Assembly: GCF_030316135.1 (NCBI RefSeq)
Contig: NZ_CP128185.1
Location: forward strand, 1,364,001-1,428,000
DNA length: 64,000 nucleotides
Reading direction: 5' to 3'
Source of the DNA: Aliiglaciecola sp. LCG003
Lineage (GTDB): Bacteria > Pseudomonadota > Gammaproteobacteria > Enterobacterales > Alteromonadaceae
Shown here: positions 44,401 to 53,951 of the stretch, piece by piece
Position numbering within the stretch: the stretch's first letter is position 1
Layout of the letters: every line of letters starts with the position of its first letter
Notes under the pieces: model-generated
Seen by the model: the letters and a program-made list of their open reading frames with translations, nothing else
What the model was told of the DNA's origin: nothing
The model's database searches: none
Translations under genes and position numbers: made by a program

Positions 44401-44859
44401 ATGAAGACAATATTAACTTACGGCACCTTTGATTTATTGCATGTTGGCCATCTCAATATGCTTGAGCGTCTCAAATCTATGGGAGATAAGCTTATCGTCG
44501 GGGTATCTACTGATGAATTTAATCAGCAAAAGGGTAAGCAAAGTATATTCTCGTTTGACGAACGCGCCCGGATTATCAATGCTTTGAGCTGTGTGGATGA
44601 AGTAATCCCAGAAAAAAATTGGCAGCAAAAACCTGAAGATATTCACAAGTATAATGTCGATATATTTGGTATCGGTGATGATTGGCAAGGAAAATTCGAT
44701 AGTTTAAATGAATTTTGTGAAGTGCATTATTTGTCCAGAACTAAGGACATTTCATCGACAAGCTTGAAACAAGCACTGTCCAATATTGACAAAGAGTTTA
44801 TCCGCCAAATTAAGGATAATCTCGATCATATGTTCACCATTGTTAAGGCTATGGAATAA
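44401..44859 (+). CDS. tagD: TagD-like glycerol-3-phosphate cytidylyltransferase
   Basis: A small nucleotidyltransferase of 152 aa with YGTFDLLHVGH (HxGH at 14-17) and RTKDISSTSLK (the ISSTxxK motif). FDERARIINALSCVDEVIPE is typical of TagD, which makes CDP-glycerol from CTP and glycerol-3-phosphate. It begins 1 base after the LicD gene. The extension after residue ~130 is predicted helical. Substrate could instead be another phosphoalcohol. Confidence 0.9.
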   Translation: MKTILTYGTFDLLHVGHLNMLERLKSMGDKLIVGVSTDEFNQQKGKQSIFSFDERARIINALSCVDEVIPEKNWQQKPEDIHKYNVDIFGIGDDWQGKFDSLNEFCEVHYLSRTKDISSTSLKQALSNIDKEFIRQIKDNLDHMFTIVKAME

Positions 44860-44920
44860 GCTGAACAAGCTATTTAGTGGAATTTAATTTAGTCATGAAG
44901 TTAAACAGGGTATCTTGAAC

Positions 44921-47212
44921 ATGTCAGAAAGGGTCATGAATTTACGTCAATTTATTCACAATGAAGGCATTAAAACTGTCTCATTCGACGTGTTTGATAC
45001 CATAGTGTTTCGTCGAGTTGCTCGTCCTGTCGAAGTCTTTACTGCAGCATTTGACCATTTCAGTTTGACCAATGAGCTGACGATGAGTGCCGATGAATTC
45101 AAAGAGCTTCGTGTCTATGTTGAGAAGCAAGTCAAACGTCAAGCCATCCATGGTGAGGTATCCCTTGAGGATATATTCTCCAGTATGCCGTTCTCTTTAG
45201 AGGTGGTTGATGGTTTAAAACAAGCAGAACTGGATATTGAAAAAAGGCTGGGATTTATTTATCAGCCTATGAATGATTTTATTGCCGCCTTAGTTGAACA
45301 AGGGATTCAAGTTTTTTTGGTGTCAGATATGTATTTAAGTAAGGCCCAAATACGGCAGTGCTTCTTTGCTGATTATCCATTGCTGCAATCTTTACCTCTG
45401 CATGTTTCGTCAGAGTATAAGTTAAATAAGTCATCGGGATTGATGTTCGACCACTTGGCTGAGCAATATAGTATTGAGAAGTCCAGTTGGCTGCATTTAG
45501 GTGACAATTTGCTATCAGATTTTACGATGCCCAAGCAAAAACAGTTGCTTGCGCAATGTTTGTCAACTGAGTTGGATGTGAATAGCATTTTTCACCTTGA
45601 AAGCACACTATTCCCTGAGAGCCAGAGCTTCAACTCTGCTCGTATGCTCGCCTCTACACATTTCCAAGCTCAGTCTGATGCAGTTGCATTTAATATTGGA
45701 TCACTTATTTGGGGGCCTATACTATTTTCTTTTACTGATTGGGTAATCGATCAAACCATAAAAGCGAAAAGTTCTTGCATATTATGCCTAATGCGCGAAG
45801 CAGAAGTATTTGCTCCTCTGATTGAGAATCGTCTGCAACAACGTAATTTAACCGATATCGTAGTTAAGAAGCTTTATGCATCACGAAAATCTACTTTTTG
45901 GCCTGCTATCGATACTCAACACGAATCCTGGTTTGAAGATCTCATTTATGTGCTAGTGCAAAGAAGAGGTTACACGGTAGATGACTTTTATCGAGATTTT
46001 TTGCTGTCCCATGACGAAGTGCATTCTGCTCATAAGAACGTTTTGGTCCGAGACACAGATGGCTTGTTCTTTCAGGGTCAAAACTTGTTAAAACTACTAA
46101 CAGACGCCGCTCGCGCAAATAGCCAACAATTAAAAGATTATGTGCATTTGCAAAGAGCGCTTTTCAGCCGTTACTTTACTCATCACATTGGTGAGAGTCT
46201 TGATACCTGTACAGTCGTTGATCTAGGCAATGGCGGCACCATTCAACATCAGATAGAAGCTATTCTGAATTGTAAAAGTGCAGGCAATTTGCTGTTTTAT
46301 TCATCCGAGAGGATTTATCGTTTCTCTGCGTCCACGCGATACAGCAGTTTTATCAATGCCCATTCAGATAGCCGCAATTTACGTCAGCTTTTATCCCGTT
46401 CGCCAGAATGTATCGAACCGTTTTTAGTCGGTGACTGTGGAACAACTTTGGGCTATCAAGATGACACAACCGGTACACCAATTCTAGCCGCACATTTACC
46501 AGATAATTCAGCTCCCGTGAACGATTTTCTAAATGGGGTTGTAGTTTATTTTAGGCTACATCATCAACTTGGATTTGGTCAGATCAGTACCAAACAAATT
46601 ATTCCCATTTTGTATCGCTATATTCAGCTTCCTAGCAAATTAGAAGCACAGCTTTTTACGCGAATTTTGCATCAGGATAACTTTGGTTCAAATGATGCCT
46701 ATCCGATTATCACTGATCATCAGCGAGAAGAAATTGAACAATGGGGACTAGCCGATTTTTATCAAGAATTTTGCCAATACCCAAAGGTTAAAGTTGGGAA
46801 AATCCATTGGCCACAGGCAGTAATTACGCTGATCTCTGAGCGATTTCTGGCCAGACAATTAGGTTTAATGTCAATGGATACTGACAGTGATGTGTTGAAT
46901 TTGGTCGAACGTTTACTTGAGCATAAATGGCGCCGTTTTTCGGTCTATGGTGCAGGGTTGTTTTTCGAAAAATTATTACCTTATTTACAAAAAAATAATC
47001 TACAGATTGACTATTTGATTGACCGCAAGGCTGACATTTCAGGCCCTTATAACGTTGCTGGTTTCGAAGTCGTTAGCCTAGATACTGCCTTAGCTGGTGG
47101 TACTGATAAAGTTCTAATTTCTTCTTATGCATTTAAGGATGAAATAGCTAGAAACATTTATGAACAGTCTATTATGCACAATTCACACGCTATCGACGTG
47201 TTAAGCCTATAA
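44921..47212 (+). CDS. HAD-superfamily protein with C-terminal Rossmann module
   Basis: A large protein of 763 aa. The HAD-fold N-terminus has SFDVFDTIVFRR (nucleophile Asp23, Phe in place of the second Asp), VFLVSDMYLSK and WLHLGDNLLSDF. The middle resembles the long HAD-related proteins found in surface polysaccharide loci. Residues ~665-763 form a Rossmann-like module (SVYGAGLFFEKLLPYLQ; DYLIDRKAD). The exact reaction is unknown; a sugar phosphatase or glycosyl-processing role fits the context. The ATG at 44921 follows ACAGGG. Confidence 0.75.
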   Translation: MSERVMNLRQFIHNEGIKTVSFDVFDTIVFRRVARPVEVFTAAFDHFSLTNELTMSADEFKELRVYVEKQVKRQAIHGEVSLEDIFSSMPFSLEVVDGLKQAELDIEKRLGFIYQPMNDFIAALVEQGIQVFLVSDMYLSKAQIRQCFFADYPLLQSLPLHVSSEYKLNKSSGLMFDHLAEQYSIEKSSWLHLGDNLLSDFTMPKQKQLLAQCLSTELDVNSIFHLESTLFPESQSFNSARMLASTHFQAQSDAVAFNIGSLIWGPILFSFTDWVIDQTIKAKSSCILCLMREAEVFAPLIENRLQQRNLTDIVVKKLYASRKSTFWPAIDTQHESWFEDLIYVLVQRRGYTVDDFYRDFLLSHDEVHSAHKNVLVRDTDGLFFQGQNLLKLLTDAARANSQQLKDYVHLQRALFSRYFTHHIGESLDTCTVVDLGNGGTIQHQIEAILNCKSAGNLLFYSSERIYRFSASTRYSSFINAHSDSRNLRQLLSRSPECIEPFLVGDCGTTLGYQDDTTGTPILAAHLPDNSAPVNDFLNGVVVYFRLHHQLGFGQISTKQIIPILYRYIQLPSKLEAQLFTRILHQDNFGSNDAYPIITDHQREEIEQWGLADFYQEFCQYPKVKVGKIHWPQAVITLISERFLARQLGLMSMDTDSDVLNLVERLLEHKWRRFSVYGAGLFFEKLLPYLQKNNLQIDYLIDRKADISGPYNVAGFEVVSLDTALAGGTDKVLISSYAFKDEIARNIYEQSIMHNSHAIDVLSL

Positions 47213-47255
47213 CAACAAGGTGATTGCATGTGCCAGACTAACTTGGACCGTTAAA

Positions 47256-49499
47256 ATGAATTTATCCAAAGACTTAAGTCTTCCCAGTGTGCCCTTAAGT
47301 GAAGGCCTAAGGTTCTTAGTATTCACTGCTGAGGACAAGCGTTGCTTTCAAGCACTGTTTCCAGCAGAGGCGATTGATTACATCGAAAATGCAACCTTGA
47401 CCGAAGGTCACGTGCTGTGTAGCGTAGCGACGTTATCGGAGAATCTCGAAAAAATCGAAGATCACTATCGTTATCAGTTACATCATGATGTGTTTGTGAC
47501 AGTGATGAAGTCAGATGGTGAAAGCGTCAGGCAAAAAGATATCGAACAGCAAATGTATGCCCAAGGCTATCATCTTAATGGCTATGAATGGTTTAACCGT
47601 GATTACCAATCGCTAAAAGATGATCGAACTTTTATAACGACAACCTTTAAGAAAGTCCGCCAAACTGGGCATAAGCTAACCGTGATGCAGAACTTGTTAG
47701 CTGAGCGTGATTTACATATGGACATGTTGAGGGAGTTTTCATGTCGGTCAGATGCTCATGTATTCCGCTATGTTTTTGCTCATCAGTATATACGGCCCAA
47801 TGATAGAGTACTCGATTGTGCCTGTGGTTTGGGTTACGGCAGTTATCTGCTATCAACAAATGATCATGTAGCAAGTGTCACAGCAGTAGATATTTGCCCT
47901 GACAGTGTGGCCTATGCAAATGGGGTGTACGGCAACGACAGACTTGATTATCAAGTGCTGGATATAGATGAATACCAATCTACCGATTTTAAACTATTTG
48001 ATTTAATTACATCTTTTGAAACCATTGAGCACGTTACCGATTTCCATTCGTTTTTCAAATTATGTTTGAAAAGTTTAAAGCCTGATGGTCGATTGATTGC
48101 CAGCGTGCCGTACTTATGGGTTGATGAAACAGGTAAAGATCCGAACCCTTATCACTTTCATGAGTTTGATTGGCATAAATTCGCCAGTCTGTTATCGGAT
48201 TACGGCTTTATTCTCGAAGCGCGATACCACCAGACAGCACCTGGGGGATTCAAATTGACAAGTGCGCCTCGCAGGTTCGAACAAATAAGCTTAGATTCCA
48301 AAGAAGTCGATACAGAGTGGTTAGTCATAGTCGCTACGCCCAATTTGAGTAGTCCTTTGTGGCAAAACCATAAAAACACTGAATATGTTAACTCACAGTA
48401 TCCGCAAGCTGCTTTACCCATTTACGTGGATTTTGCCAGCGGTTATGACAACCCTTGGTTGCACAGACAACTAGTGCAAGTGGGACAACGGATCGAAGAT
48501 AATAAAGTACGTGCTGATTATGTGGCCCAGTTGTTAGCTACTAGCAGTGACGATAGGTTAATGCTAAAAACAGTACAAGGTTATGCATTAGAGTCATCTT
48601 CTGAAGGATTCATCAATCAGTGGATCCTAGATGCTGAGTCTCTACTAGAAAATACTTCAAACCATGATTTAGCACAAAATCCCTTTGTGTTACGTTGGTA
48701 TGTGTCTTTATCTTTTCTAATCGCAAAGCGTCTGTTTGACGCCGGTAATTTGGCTGCTTCTGCATGCCATTTCGGTCGGATACTGACCCTTAATTGCAGT
48801 GATTTTTGTCCGGTATTGTGCATAAAAGCCATAGAAAGTGATTACTACTTAGCTAAGATCTGTCTATATAGTCAAAATCCCAAAAATGCCAGACAGCATT
48901 TAATCTCTGGTAAAAATCGAGTATTTGCGGCTACCGAAGTATTCCGTCAAGAAGTTGCTGGGGAGCACGACCAGATTGCGCCTTTCCTATGGTCTGAGAT
49001 GGCTGAATTATATGACGCTGGTGCTTTACTGAATCAACTGCTGATAGCTATCGATAACACTAAAAGCGTCGCAAATATCTTTACTAAAGCAGAAAAACTT
49101 GAAAATAATAAGCGTTTCGGACTGTTTAATTTGGTTCAGAAATATCGTTCTTCGCCTGATTTGACGTACCAAGCCGACATGCAATTGCTGGCCCAGTCTT
49201 ATATCAATAAACTTATTAGCAAGGTTTCAAACTGTAGCAGTGTTGACAATCTCTATATTTGGGGAACAGGCGTTGCCGCCAAACAGGTCTGCAAGCAGTT
49301 AACGACAAAGCACATAAAAGTAGTGGGTTTTATCGACTCTAATGCCACTCAGGGACAGAGTTGCATGGATAAACCCGTCATTACTCCCGCTGATATTCAG
49401 GCTACGCAAATCGGGCTTATAGTACTTACATCTGTCGGCTCTTCAGACAAGATTGCCGCTGATATACCAAAACATATTCAATGTGTTTATGTGGCTTAA
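47256..49499 (+). CDS. Class I methyltransferase with C-terminal Rossmann module
   Basis: A protein of 747 aa. The SAM-dependent methyltransferase domain (residues ~165-330) shows VLDCACGLGYGSYLLS, VTAVDICPDSVAYANG and the SFETIEHV segment. After a helical middle, residues ~675-747 form a Rossmann-like module (LYIWGTGVAAKQVCKQL; VVGFIDSNA). The ATG at 47256 is preferred to a GTG at 47220 whose ribosome site would be too close. The substrate is probably a sugar or sugar-lipid. Confidence 0.8.
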   Translation: MNLSKDLSLPSVPLSEGLRFLVFTAEDKRCFQALFPAEAIDYIENATLTEGHVLCSVATLSENLEKIEDHYRYQLHHDVFVTVMKSDGESVRQKDIEQQMYAQGYHLNGYEWFNRDYQSLKDDRTFITTTFKKVRQTGHKLTVMQNLLAERDLHMDMLREFSCRSDAHVFRYVFAHQYIRPNDRVLDCACGLGYGSYLLSTNDHVASVTAVDICPDSVAYANGVYGNDRLDYQVLDIDEYQSTDFKLFDLITSFETIEHVTDFHSFFKLCLKSLKPDGRLIASVPYLWVDETGKDPNPYHFHEFDWHKFASLLSDYGFILEARYHQTAPGGFKLTSAPRRFEQISLDSKEVDTEWLVIVATPNLSSPLWQNHKNTEYVNSQYPQAALPIYVDFASGYDNPWLHRQLVQVGQRIEDNKVRADYVAQLLATSSDDRLMLKTVQGYALESSSEGFINQWILDAESLLENTSNHDLAQNPFVLRWYVSLSFLIAKRLFDAGNLAASACHFGRILTLNCSDFCPVLCIKAIESDYYLAKICLYSQNPKNARQHLISGKNRVFAATEVFRQEVAGEHDQIAPFLWSEMAELYDAGALLNQLLIAIDNTKSVANIFTKAEKLENNKRFGLFNLVQKYRSSPDLTYQADMQLLAQSYINKLISKVSNCSSVDNLYIWGTGVAAKQVCKQLTTKHIKVVGFIDSNATQGQSCMDKPVITPADIQATQIGLIVLTSVGSSDKIAADIPKHIQCVYVA

Positions 49500-49509
49500 G
49501 AGGTAAAAG

Positions 49510-50799
49510 ATGGGACTAGCTATGAGTGCATCTGCCAAGCAAAAAGTCGCAGTGGTGGGGACAGGGGGGAGTGCTCAACAGTATCTTGATTCTCATGCTC
49601 TGCGAAATTGCATGGAGTTTTTCAATTCAACAGGAAAAGGTGACTTCAATGGTCGGAGTATCCGGCCGTTAACAGAATTGAATGTAGGGGATTACGATAA
49701 AGTAGTCATAGCTATATATCGCTATGATGAGGTACTTCATCTTATCGATAAAATAGATAGTGTACCTGTGTATTGGTTTAATGCTTTGGATGGGAGCCTC
49801 AAGCAACTAAGTGATTTGTTCGCTGATAATAATGACAATTTCATCACAAATCAGCAGAGATTAACCGTTATTTATGACCTGCGAATATCACCACCTACGT
49901 ATGATTTCTTGACGTTTCTGGTAAAATGTCAACTTGAAGCCGAAAAACGTAAACTCTGTTCATTGAGTGTTATTATTTGCCCTGGGGACAAGCACGGCTT
50001 TAGGAGCGATATCGATTTTTTTAGTTTGGATGAAATGAACTTTCGTGTCACCCACCTACTGTTTCCATTAGTGAAATTAGTTGACCCAAAAGCAAGCTTG
50101 CATTACTGCAGTGATCGTTTTGAAGCAAGACGTTTGTTTAACTTTGCGACTCACAAGTTTCCGGAGCAGCATAATTTTGTGAAACCTGTAGCTCGACACT
50201 ATTACTATGAATTCTTCGATGACATAAATTCAGGCGTGGAACATCGCAAAATAACGTCTAGTGATTTTTACCGAGAAAAAATTTCCCAATGGTTTGACAA
50301 TAATAATATCAATCGCGATAAAGTCGTTACCATTACCTTGCGCGAATCGACCGCACATTCGGAAAGAAACAGTGCTCTTTTGGAATGGAAAAAAGTGGCG
50401 GAAATCCTTTCTGTTAATGGCTACTGCGTTGTAATCATTAGAGATACAGACCAAGCTTTAATGTCCATTGAATGGGACAATGTGTCAGAATTTAGTGCGG
50501 CAGCAATGGATGTTGAATTACGAACGGCACTTTATGAATCAAGTTTGATCAATTTAGGTGTCTGTAATGGCCCTGCAATATTGTGTTTTTTATCCACAAA
50601 ATGTCGATATTTATTTTTTGGAATGTATCAGAAATCTTGTACGTCCAATACCTATGAGCACCTTGAGCGGGTAGGTATTTCAAAAGGAAAAAATCAAATT
50701 AGAGGCGCATCAGAAGATCAGTATATATCTTGGCTTGATGAAACGAGTGTGAACATAATCAGCGAAGTGAATAAGTATTTTGGAGTAAATATATCATGA
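49510..50799 (+). CDS. GT-B-like protein with N-terminal Rossmann module
   Basis: A protein of 429 aa. The beginning (KVAVVGTGGSAQQYLDS; DYDKVVIAIYRYDE) is a Rossmann-like module as in its neighbours. The rest (VVTITLRESTAHSERNSALLEW; VIIRDTD; SLINLGVCNGPAILCFLSTKC) resembles the donor half of GT-B glycosyltransferases. No precise family is recognised. It overlaps the next gene by 4 bases. Confidence 0.5.
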   Translation: MGLAMSASAKQKVAVVGTGGSAQQYLDSHALRNCMEFFNSTGKGDFNGRSIRPLTELNVGDYDKVVIAIYRYDEVLHLIDKIDSVPVYWFNALDGSLKQLSDLFADNNDNFITNQQRLTVIYDLRISPPTYDFLTFLVKCQLEAEKRKLCSLSVIICPGDKHGFRSDIDFFSLDEMNFRVTHLLFPLVKLVDPKASLHYCSDRFEARRLFNFATHKFPEQHNFVKPVARHYYYEFFDDINSGVEHRKITSSDFYREKISQWFDNNNINRDKVVTITLRESTAHSERNSALLEWKKVAEILSVNGYCVVIIRDTDQALMSIEWDNVSEFSAAAMDVELRTALYESSLINLGVCNGPAILCFLSTKCRYLFFGMYQKSCTSNTYEHLERVGISKGKNQIRGASEDQYISWLDETSVNIISEVNKYFGVNIS

Positions 50800-51734
50800 A
50801 AGTTTTAGTTACCGGTGCGTGCGGATATAAAGGGTCGGTGTTAGTCCCTAAGCTGTTGGCTAAGGGGCATAGCGTCGTAGCTCTTGACACCCAATGGTTT
50901 GGCAATTTTTTACCGGAACATGCCAAGCTAACTGTGTTAAAACAGGACGTCAGACAGGTCGCTGAAATTGATTTAGATGGGATTGACAGTATCGTTCATC
51001 TTGCTTCGGTAGCCAATGACCCATGTGGAGATTTAGATCCCAAGTTGACATGGGAAATTAGTGCATTGGCTACGATGCAATTGGCCGATATGGCCTACAG
51101 GAAAGGTATTAAACATTTTGTTTATGCGTCTTCGGGCAGTGTTTACGGTGTCAAAGATGAGGCACAGGTAACAGAGGATTTAGTGTTAGAGCCTATCTCC
51201 GAATACAATAAAACCAAAATGGTTTCAGAGCGGGTATTGCTCAGTTACGCTGATAAAATGGCTGTACAGATAGTAAGGCCAGCCACAGTATGCGGTTTGT
51301 CGCCACGGATGCGCTTAGATGTTTCTGTCAACATGTTAACCATGCAGGCATTGAAAAATGGTGTTATCACCGTGTTTGGTGGGGATCAGACCCGACCCAA
51401 TATCCATATAGATGACATCACAGACTTATATGTTTTCTTGTTGGAAAATCCGCAACACACTGGTGTTTACAACGCTGGCTTCGAAAATATTTCAATTTTA
51501 GATATTGCCCATATGGTCAGCCAAAAAATAAAAGCAAAAATCGAAGTGACACCATCAAATGATCCGCGCTCTTACCGGATCAATTCGGATAAATTACTAG
51601 CTACTGGATTTAAACCTAAGAAAACGGTTAGCGATGCTATCGATGAAATTATTAATCGTTACCAGCAAGGTGAATTAGTTGATCAAGACCGCTGGTACAA
51701 CCTTAAGTGGATGCAACAGGAAGTATTGAAATGA
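50796..51734 (+). CDS. NDP-sugar epimerase/dehydratase (extended SDR)
   Basis: An extended short-chain dehydrogenase of 312 aa with VTGACGYKGS (NAD binding), SSGSVYG and the YxxxK pair as EYNKTK, then RPATVCGLSPRMR and NIHIDDI. Such proteins epimerise or dehydrate nucleotide-linked sugars. Its ATG overlaps the previous stop; it overlaps the next gene as well. The substrate cannot be inferred. Confidence 0.85.
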   Translation: MKVLVTGACGYKGSVLVPKLLAKGHSVVALDTQWFGNFLPEHAKLTVLKQDVRQVAEIDLDGIDSIVHLASVANDPCGDLDPKLTWEISALATMQLADMAYRKGIKHFVYASSGSVYGVKDEAQVTEDLVLEPISEYNKTKMVSERVLLSYADKMAVQIVRPATVCGLSPRMRLDVSVNMLTMQALKNGVITVFGGDQTRPNIHIDDITDLYVFLLENPQHTGVYNAGFENISILDIAHMVSQKIKAKIEVTPSNDPRSYRINSDKLLATGFKPKKTVSDAIDEIINRYQQGELVDQDRWYNLKWMQQEVLK

Positions 51735-52294
51735 AATCGCTAATTGCATCTTATCAAGCCGCTTTATGTGAGCAGCTAACCTTACTTGACACAGATACCA
51801 TAGAAAGACTAGCCCAGCACCTGCTGGATTGCTGCATGAACAAGAAAAACGTTTATATTTGCGGTAATGGTGGTAGTGCTGGAAATGCTATTCATTTAGC
51901 TAATGACTATTTATATGGAATTGACCCCACCGGCAACCACAGTCTTAATGTAGAGGCACTCCCTGCTAATAGCAGCGTGCTGACATGCTTGGGTAATGAT
52001 ATCGGCTATGAAAGAATTTTCTCCCATCAACTGACCGTAAAGGCCAAACCTGATGATGTACTGATTGTGCTGTCCGGGAGCGGAAACTCCAACAACATTA
52101 TTCAGGCACTTAAACAAGCAAAAGAAATAGGCATGATCAGCTATGCTATTTTAGGGTATAGCGGTGGTAAGGCAAAAACATTGGCAGATCACTCCATTCA
52201 TAATGACATAACCGATATGCAAATTTCCGAAGATTTGCAACTTATCGTAGGCCATATGTTAATGCAATACATGGCCAAGGAACTCGCTGCATGA
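51731..52294 (+). CDS. gmhA: SIS-domain phosphosugar isomerase, GmhA-like
   Basis: An SIS-domain protein of 187 aa with CGNGGSAGNAIHLANDYLYG, corresponding to the CGNGGSAADAQHFA motif of GmhA (sedoheptulose-7-phosphate isomerase), and LSGSGNSNNII. ATG 51731 overlaps the previous stop (ATGA); an earlier ATG inside the upstream gene is rejected. With the PfkB kinase and nucleotidyltransferase at the end of the window it could provide an activated heptose. Confidence 0.82.
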   Translation: MKSLIASYQAALCEQLTLLDTDTIERLAQHLLDCCMNKKNVYICGNGGSAGNAIHLANDYLYGIDPTGNHSLNVEALPANSSVLTCLGNDIGYERIFSHQLTVKAKPDDVLIVLSGSGNSNNIIQALKQAKEIGMISYAILGYSGGKAKTLADHSIHNDITDMQISEDLQLIVGHMLMQYMAKELAA

Positions 52295-53280
52295 CCAATA
52301 CTATAGCCGTCATTGGCAGTAATTCATTTTCAGGCGCTAGCTTCTGCAAGCATATGTTAGAGCAAGGCTATGAGGTAATCGCTCTAAGCCGATCTGCGCA
52401 GCCTATCAAGGCGCTTTTGCCATATAAATGGGGAGATTCTACAAAGTTGAATTTCCATCAATTGGATATAAACCACGATTTGGAAAATATTGAGCAATTG
52501 CTAGATAATCGTCAAGTTGGAAATGTGTATAACTTTGCCGCACAAAGCATGGTGGGACAAAGTTGGGAGTTTCCCGAACATTGGTTCATGACCAATGCGG
52601 TATCTACTATCAAATTGCATAATATATTGCGTCATAAAGACTACTTAGACAAATATATACATATCTCTACTCCAGAGGTCTACGGCTCAGTGAGCGGCTT
52701 TGTGAACGAGTCACAGAACTTTAATCCGAGCACTCCGTATGCGGTCTCTCGAGCAGCAGCAGATATGAGTCTGAAAACATTCTTCGCTGTACATGATTTT
52801 CCTGTTGTGACAACTCGAGCAGCCAATGTCTACGGTCCTGGCCAGCAGCTATATCGTATAATTCCTAAGACAGTGCTAAGTATCATGATGGGGCGTAAAT
52901 TGCCTCTGCATGGTGGCGGGGTATCAGAACGCTCGTTTATTCATATTGATGATGTTTCGTCAGCAACTCAGTCTATTGGCGAGCAAGGCACTAATGGTGA
53001 CACTTATCATATATCTACCTTAGATACAGTTTCTATCCGGCAGTTGGTCGAGCTTATCTGCCAAAAAATGCAACGAGATATTCACCAAGTATGTGAGATT
53101 TCAGCGGACCGTCCTGGGAAAGACGCAGCTTACTTGTTAGATTCTAGTAAAGTTCGAAACGAATTTGCATGGCACGATAAAATATCCCTTGAACAGGGAA
53201 TAGAACAAACTATTGATTGGGCAAAGCTAAACTTCGAGCAACTTAAGTCGATGCCTTTAGATTATATTCATAAGCAGTAA
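52291..53280 (+). CDS. NDP-sugar 4,6-dehydratase-like SDR with altered catalytic residues
   Basis: An extended SDR of 329 aa similar to RmlB/Gmd-type enzymes: VIGSNSFSGASF, FAAQSMVGQSWEFPEHWF and TRAANVYGPGQQLYRIIP. Two active-site positions are unusual: STPEVYG where dehydratases have STDEVYG or similar, and YAVSR where YxxxK is expected (codon CGA, Arg). It may have a changed reaction or be a non-catalytic partner. Overlaps gmhA by 4 bases. Confidence 0.8.
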   Translation: MTNTIAVIGSNSFSGASFCKHMLEQGYEVIALSRSAQPIKALLPYKWGDSTKLNFHQLDINHDLENIEQLLDNRQVGNVYNFAAQSMVGQSWEFPEHWFMTNAVSTIKLHNILRHKDYLDKYIHISTPEVYGSVSGFVNESQNFNPSTPYAVSRAAADMSLKTFFAVHDFPVVTTRAANVYGPGQQLYRIIPKTVLSIMMGRKLPLHGGGVSERSFIHIDDVSSATQSIGEQGTNGDTYHISTLDTVSIRQLVELICQKMQRDIHQVCEISADRPGKDAAYLLDSSKVRNEFAWHDKISLEQGIEQTIDWAKLNFEQLKSMPLDYIHKQ

Positions 53281-53297
53281 ATGAGGAATTTCAATCA

Positions 53298-53951
53298 ATG
53301 GAAATAGATTTATTAAGAAATTACCCTAAAACGAATCGAAATACGCAGGCGCGTAGTGAAGAAAAAACCGATGTAGTACGTGAAATTGCTCGGCGATTTG
53401 GCCAGCAGTTCTTTGATGGCGAACGCCAATATGGCTATGGTGGTTTTAAATATTTTCCACGCTTTTGGCAGCCTGTGGTACCAGATATCCAACACCAGTA
53501 TGGATTGACTGAACACAGTGCTGTGCTCGATGTAGGCTGTGCTAAAGGCTTTTTTCTATACGATCTCCAGCAATTGATACCAGGGATTACAGCCAAAGGA
53601 ATCGATATTTCAGAATATGCAATTGCGAATGCTAAAGATGAAATCAAAAATGATGTGGTATGCGGATGCGCAACTCAGCTACCTTATGCAGACAAAAGCT
53701 TTGATTTTGTTATGAGTGTAAATACCGTGCATAACCTCGATAGGCAAGAGTGTGGACAAGCTTTGCAAGAAATTATGCGTGTCAGTAAAGGTAATGCCTT
53801 TATCACGGTGGATGCTTATCGCAATGCCGAAGAAGAAGCTAGAATGTATGAATGGAATTTGACCGCCAAAACAATAATGCATGTTGATGAATGGAAGGCT
53901 TTTTTTGACGAAGTTGGTTATACCGGCGATTATTATTGGTTTATCCCATGA
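53298..53951 (+). CDS. Class I SAM methyltransferase
   Basis: A methyltransferase of 217 aa with AVLDVGCAKGFFLYDLQQLIPG and ATQLPYADKSFDFVMSVN. The region before it (YGYGGFKYFPRFWQPVVPDI) is shared by small methyltransferases in sugar clusters. Probably methylates a sugar hydroxyl. Starts 17 bases after the dehydratase; its stop overlaps the next start (ATGA). Confidence 0.82.
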   Translation: MEIDLLRNYPKTNRNTQARSEEKTDVVREIARRFGQQFFDGERQYGYGGFKYFPRFWQPVVPDIQHQYGLTEHSAVLDVGCAKGFFLYDLQQLIPGITAKGIDISEYAIANAKDEIKNDVVCGCATQLPYADKSFDFVMSVNTVHNLDRQECGQALQEIMRVSKGNAFITVDAYRNAEEEARMYEWNLTAKTIMHVDEWKAFFDEVGYTGDYYWFIP

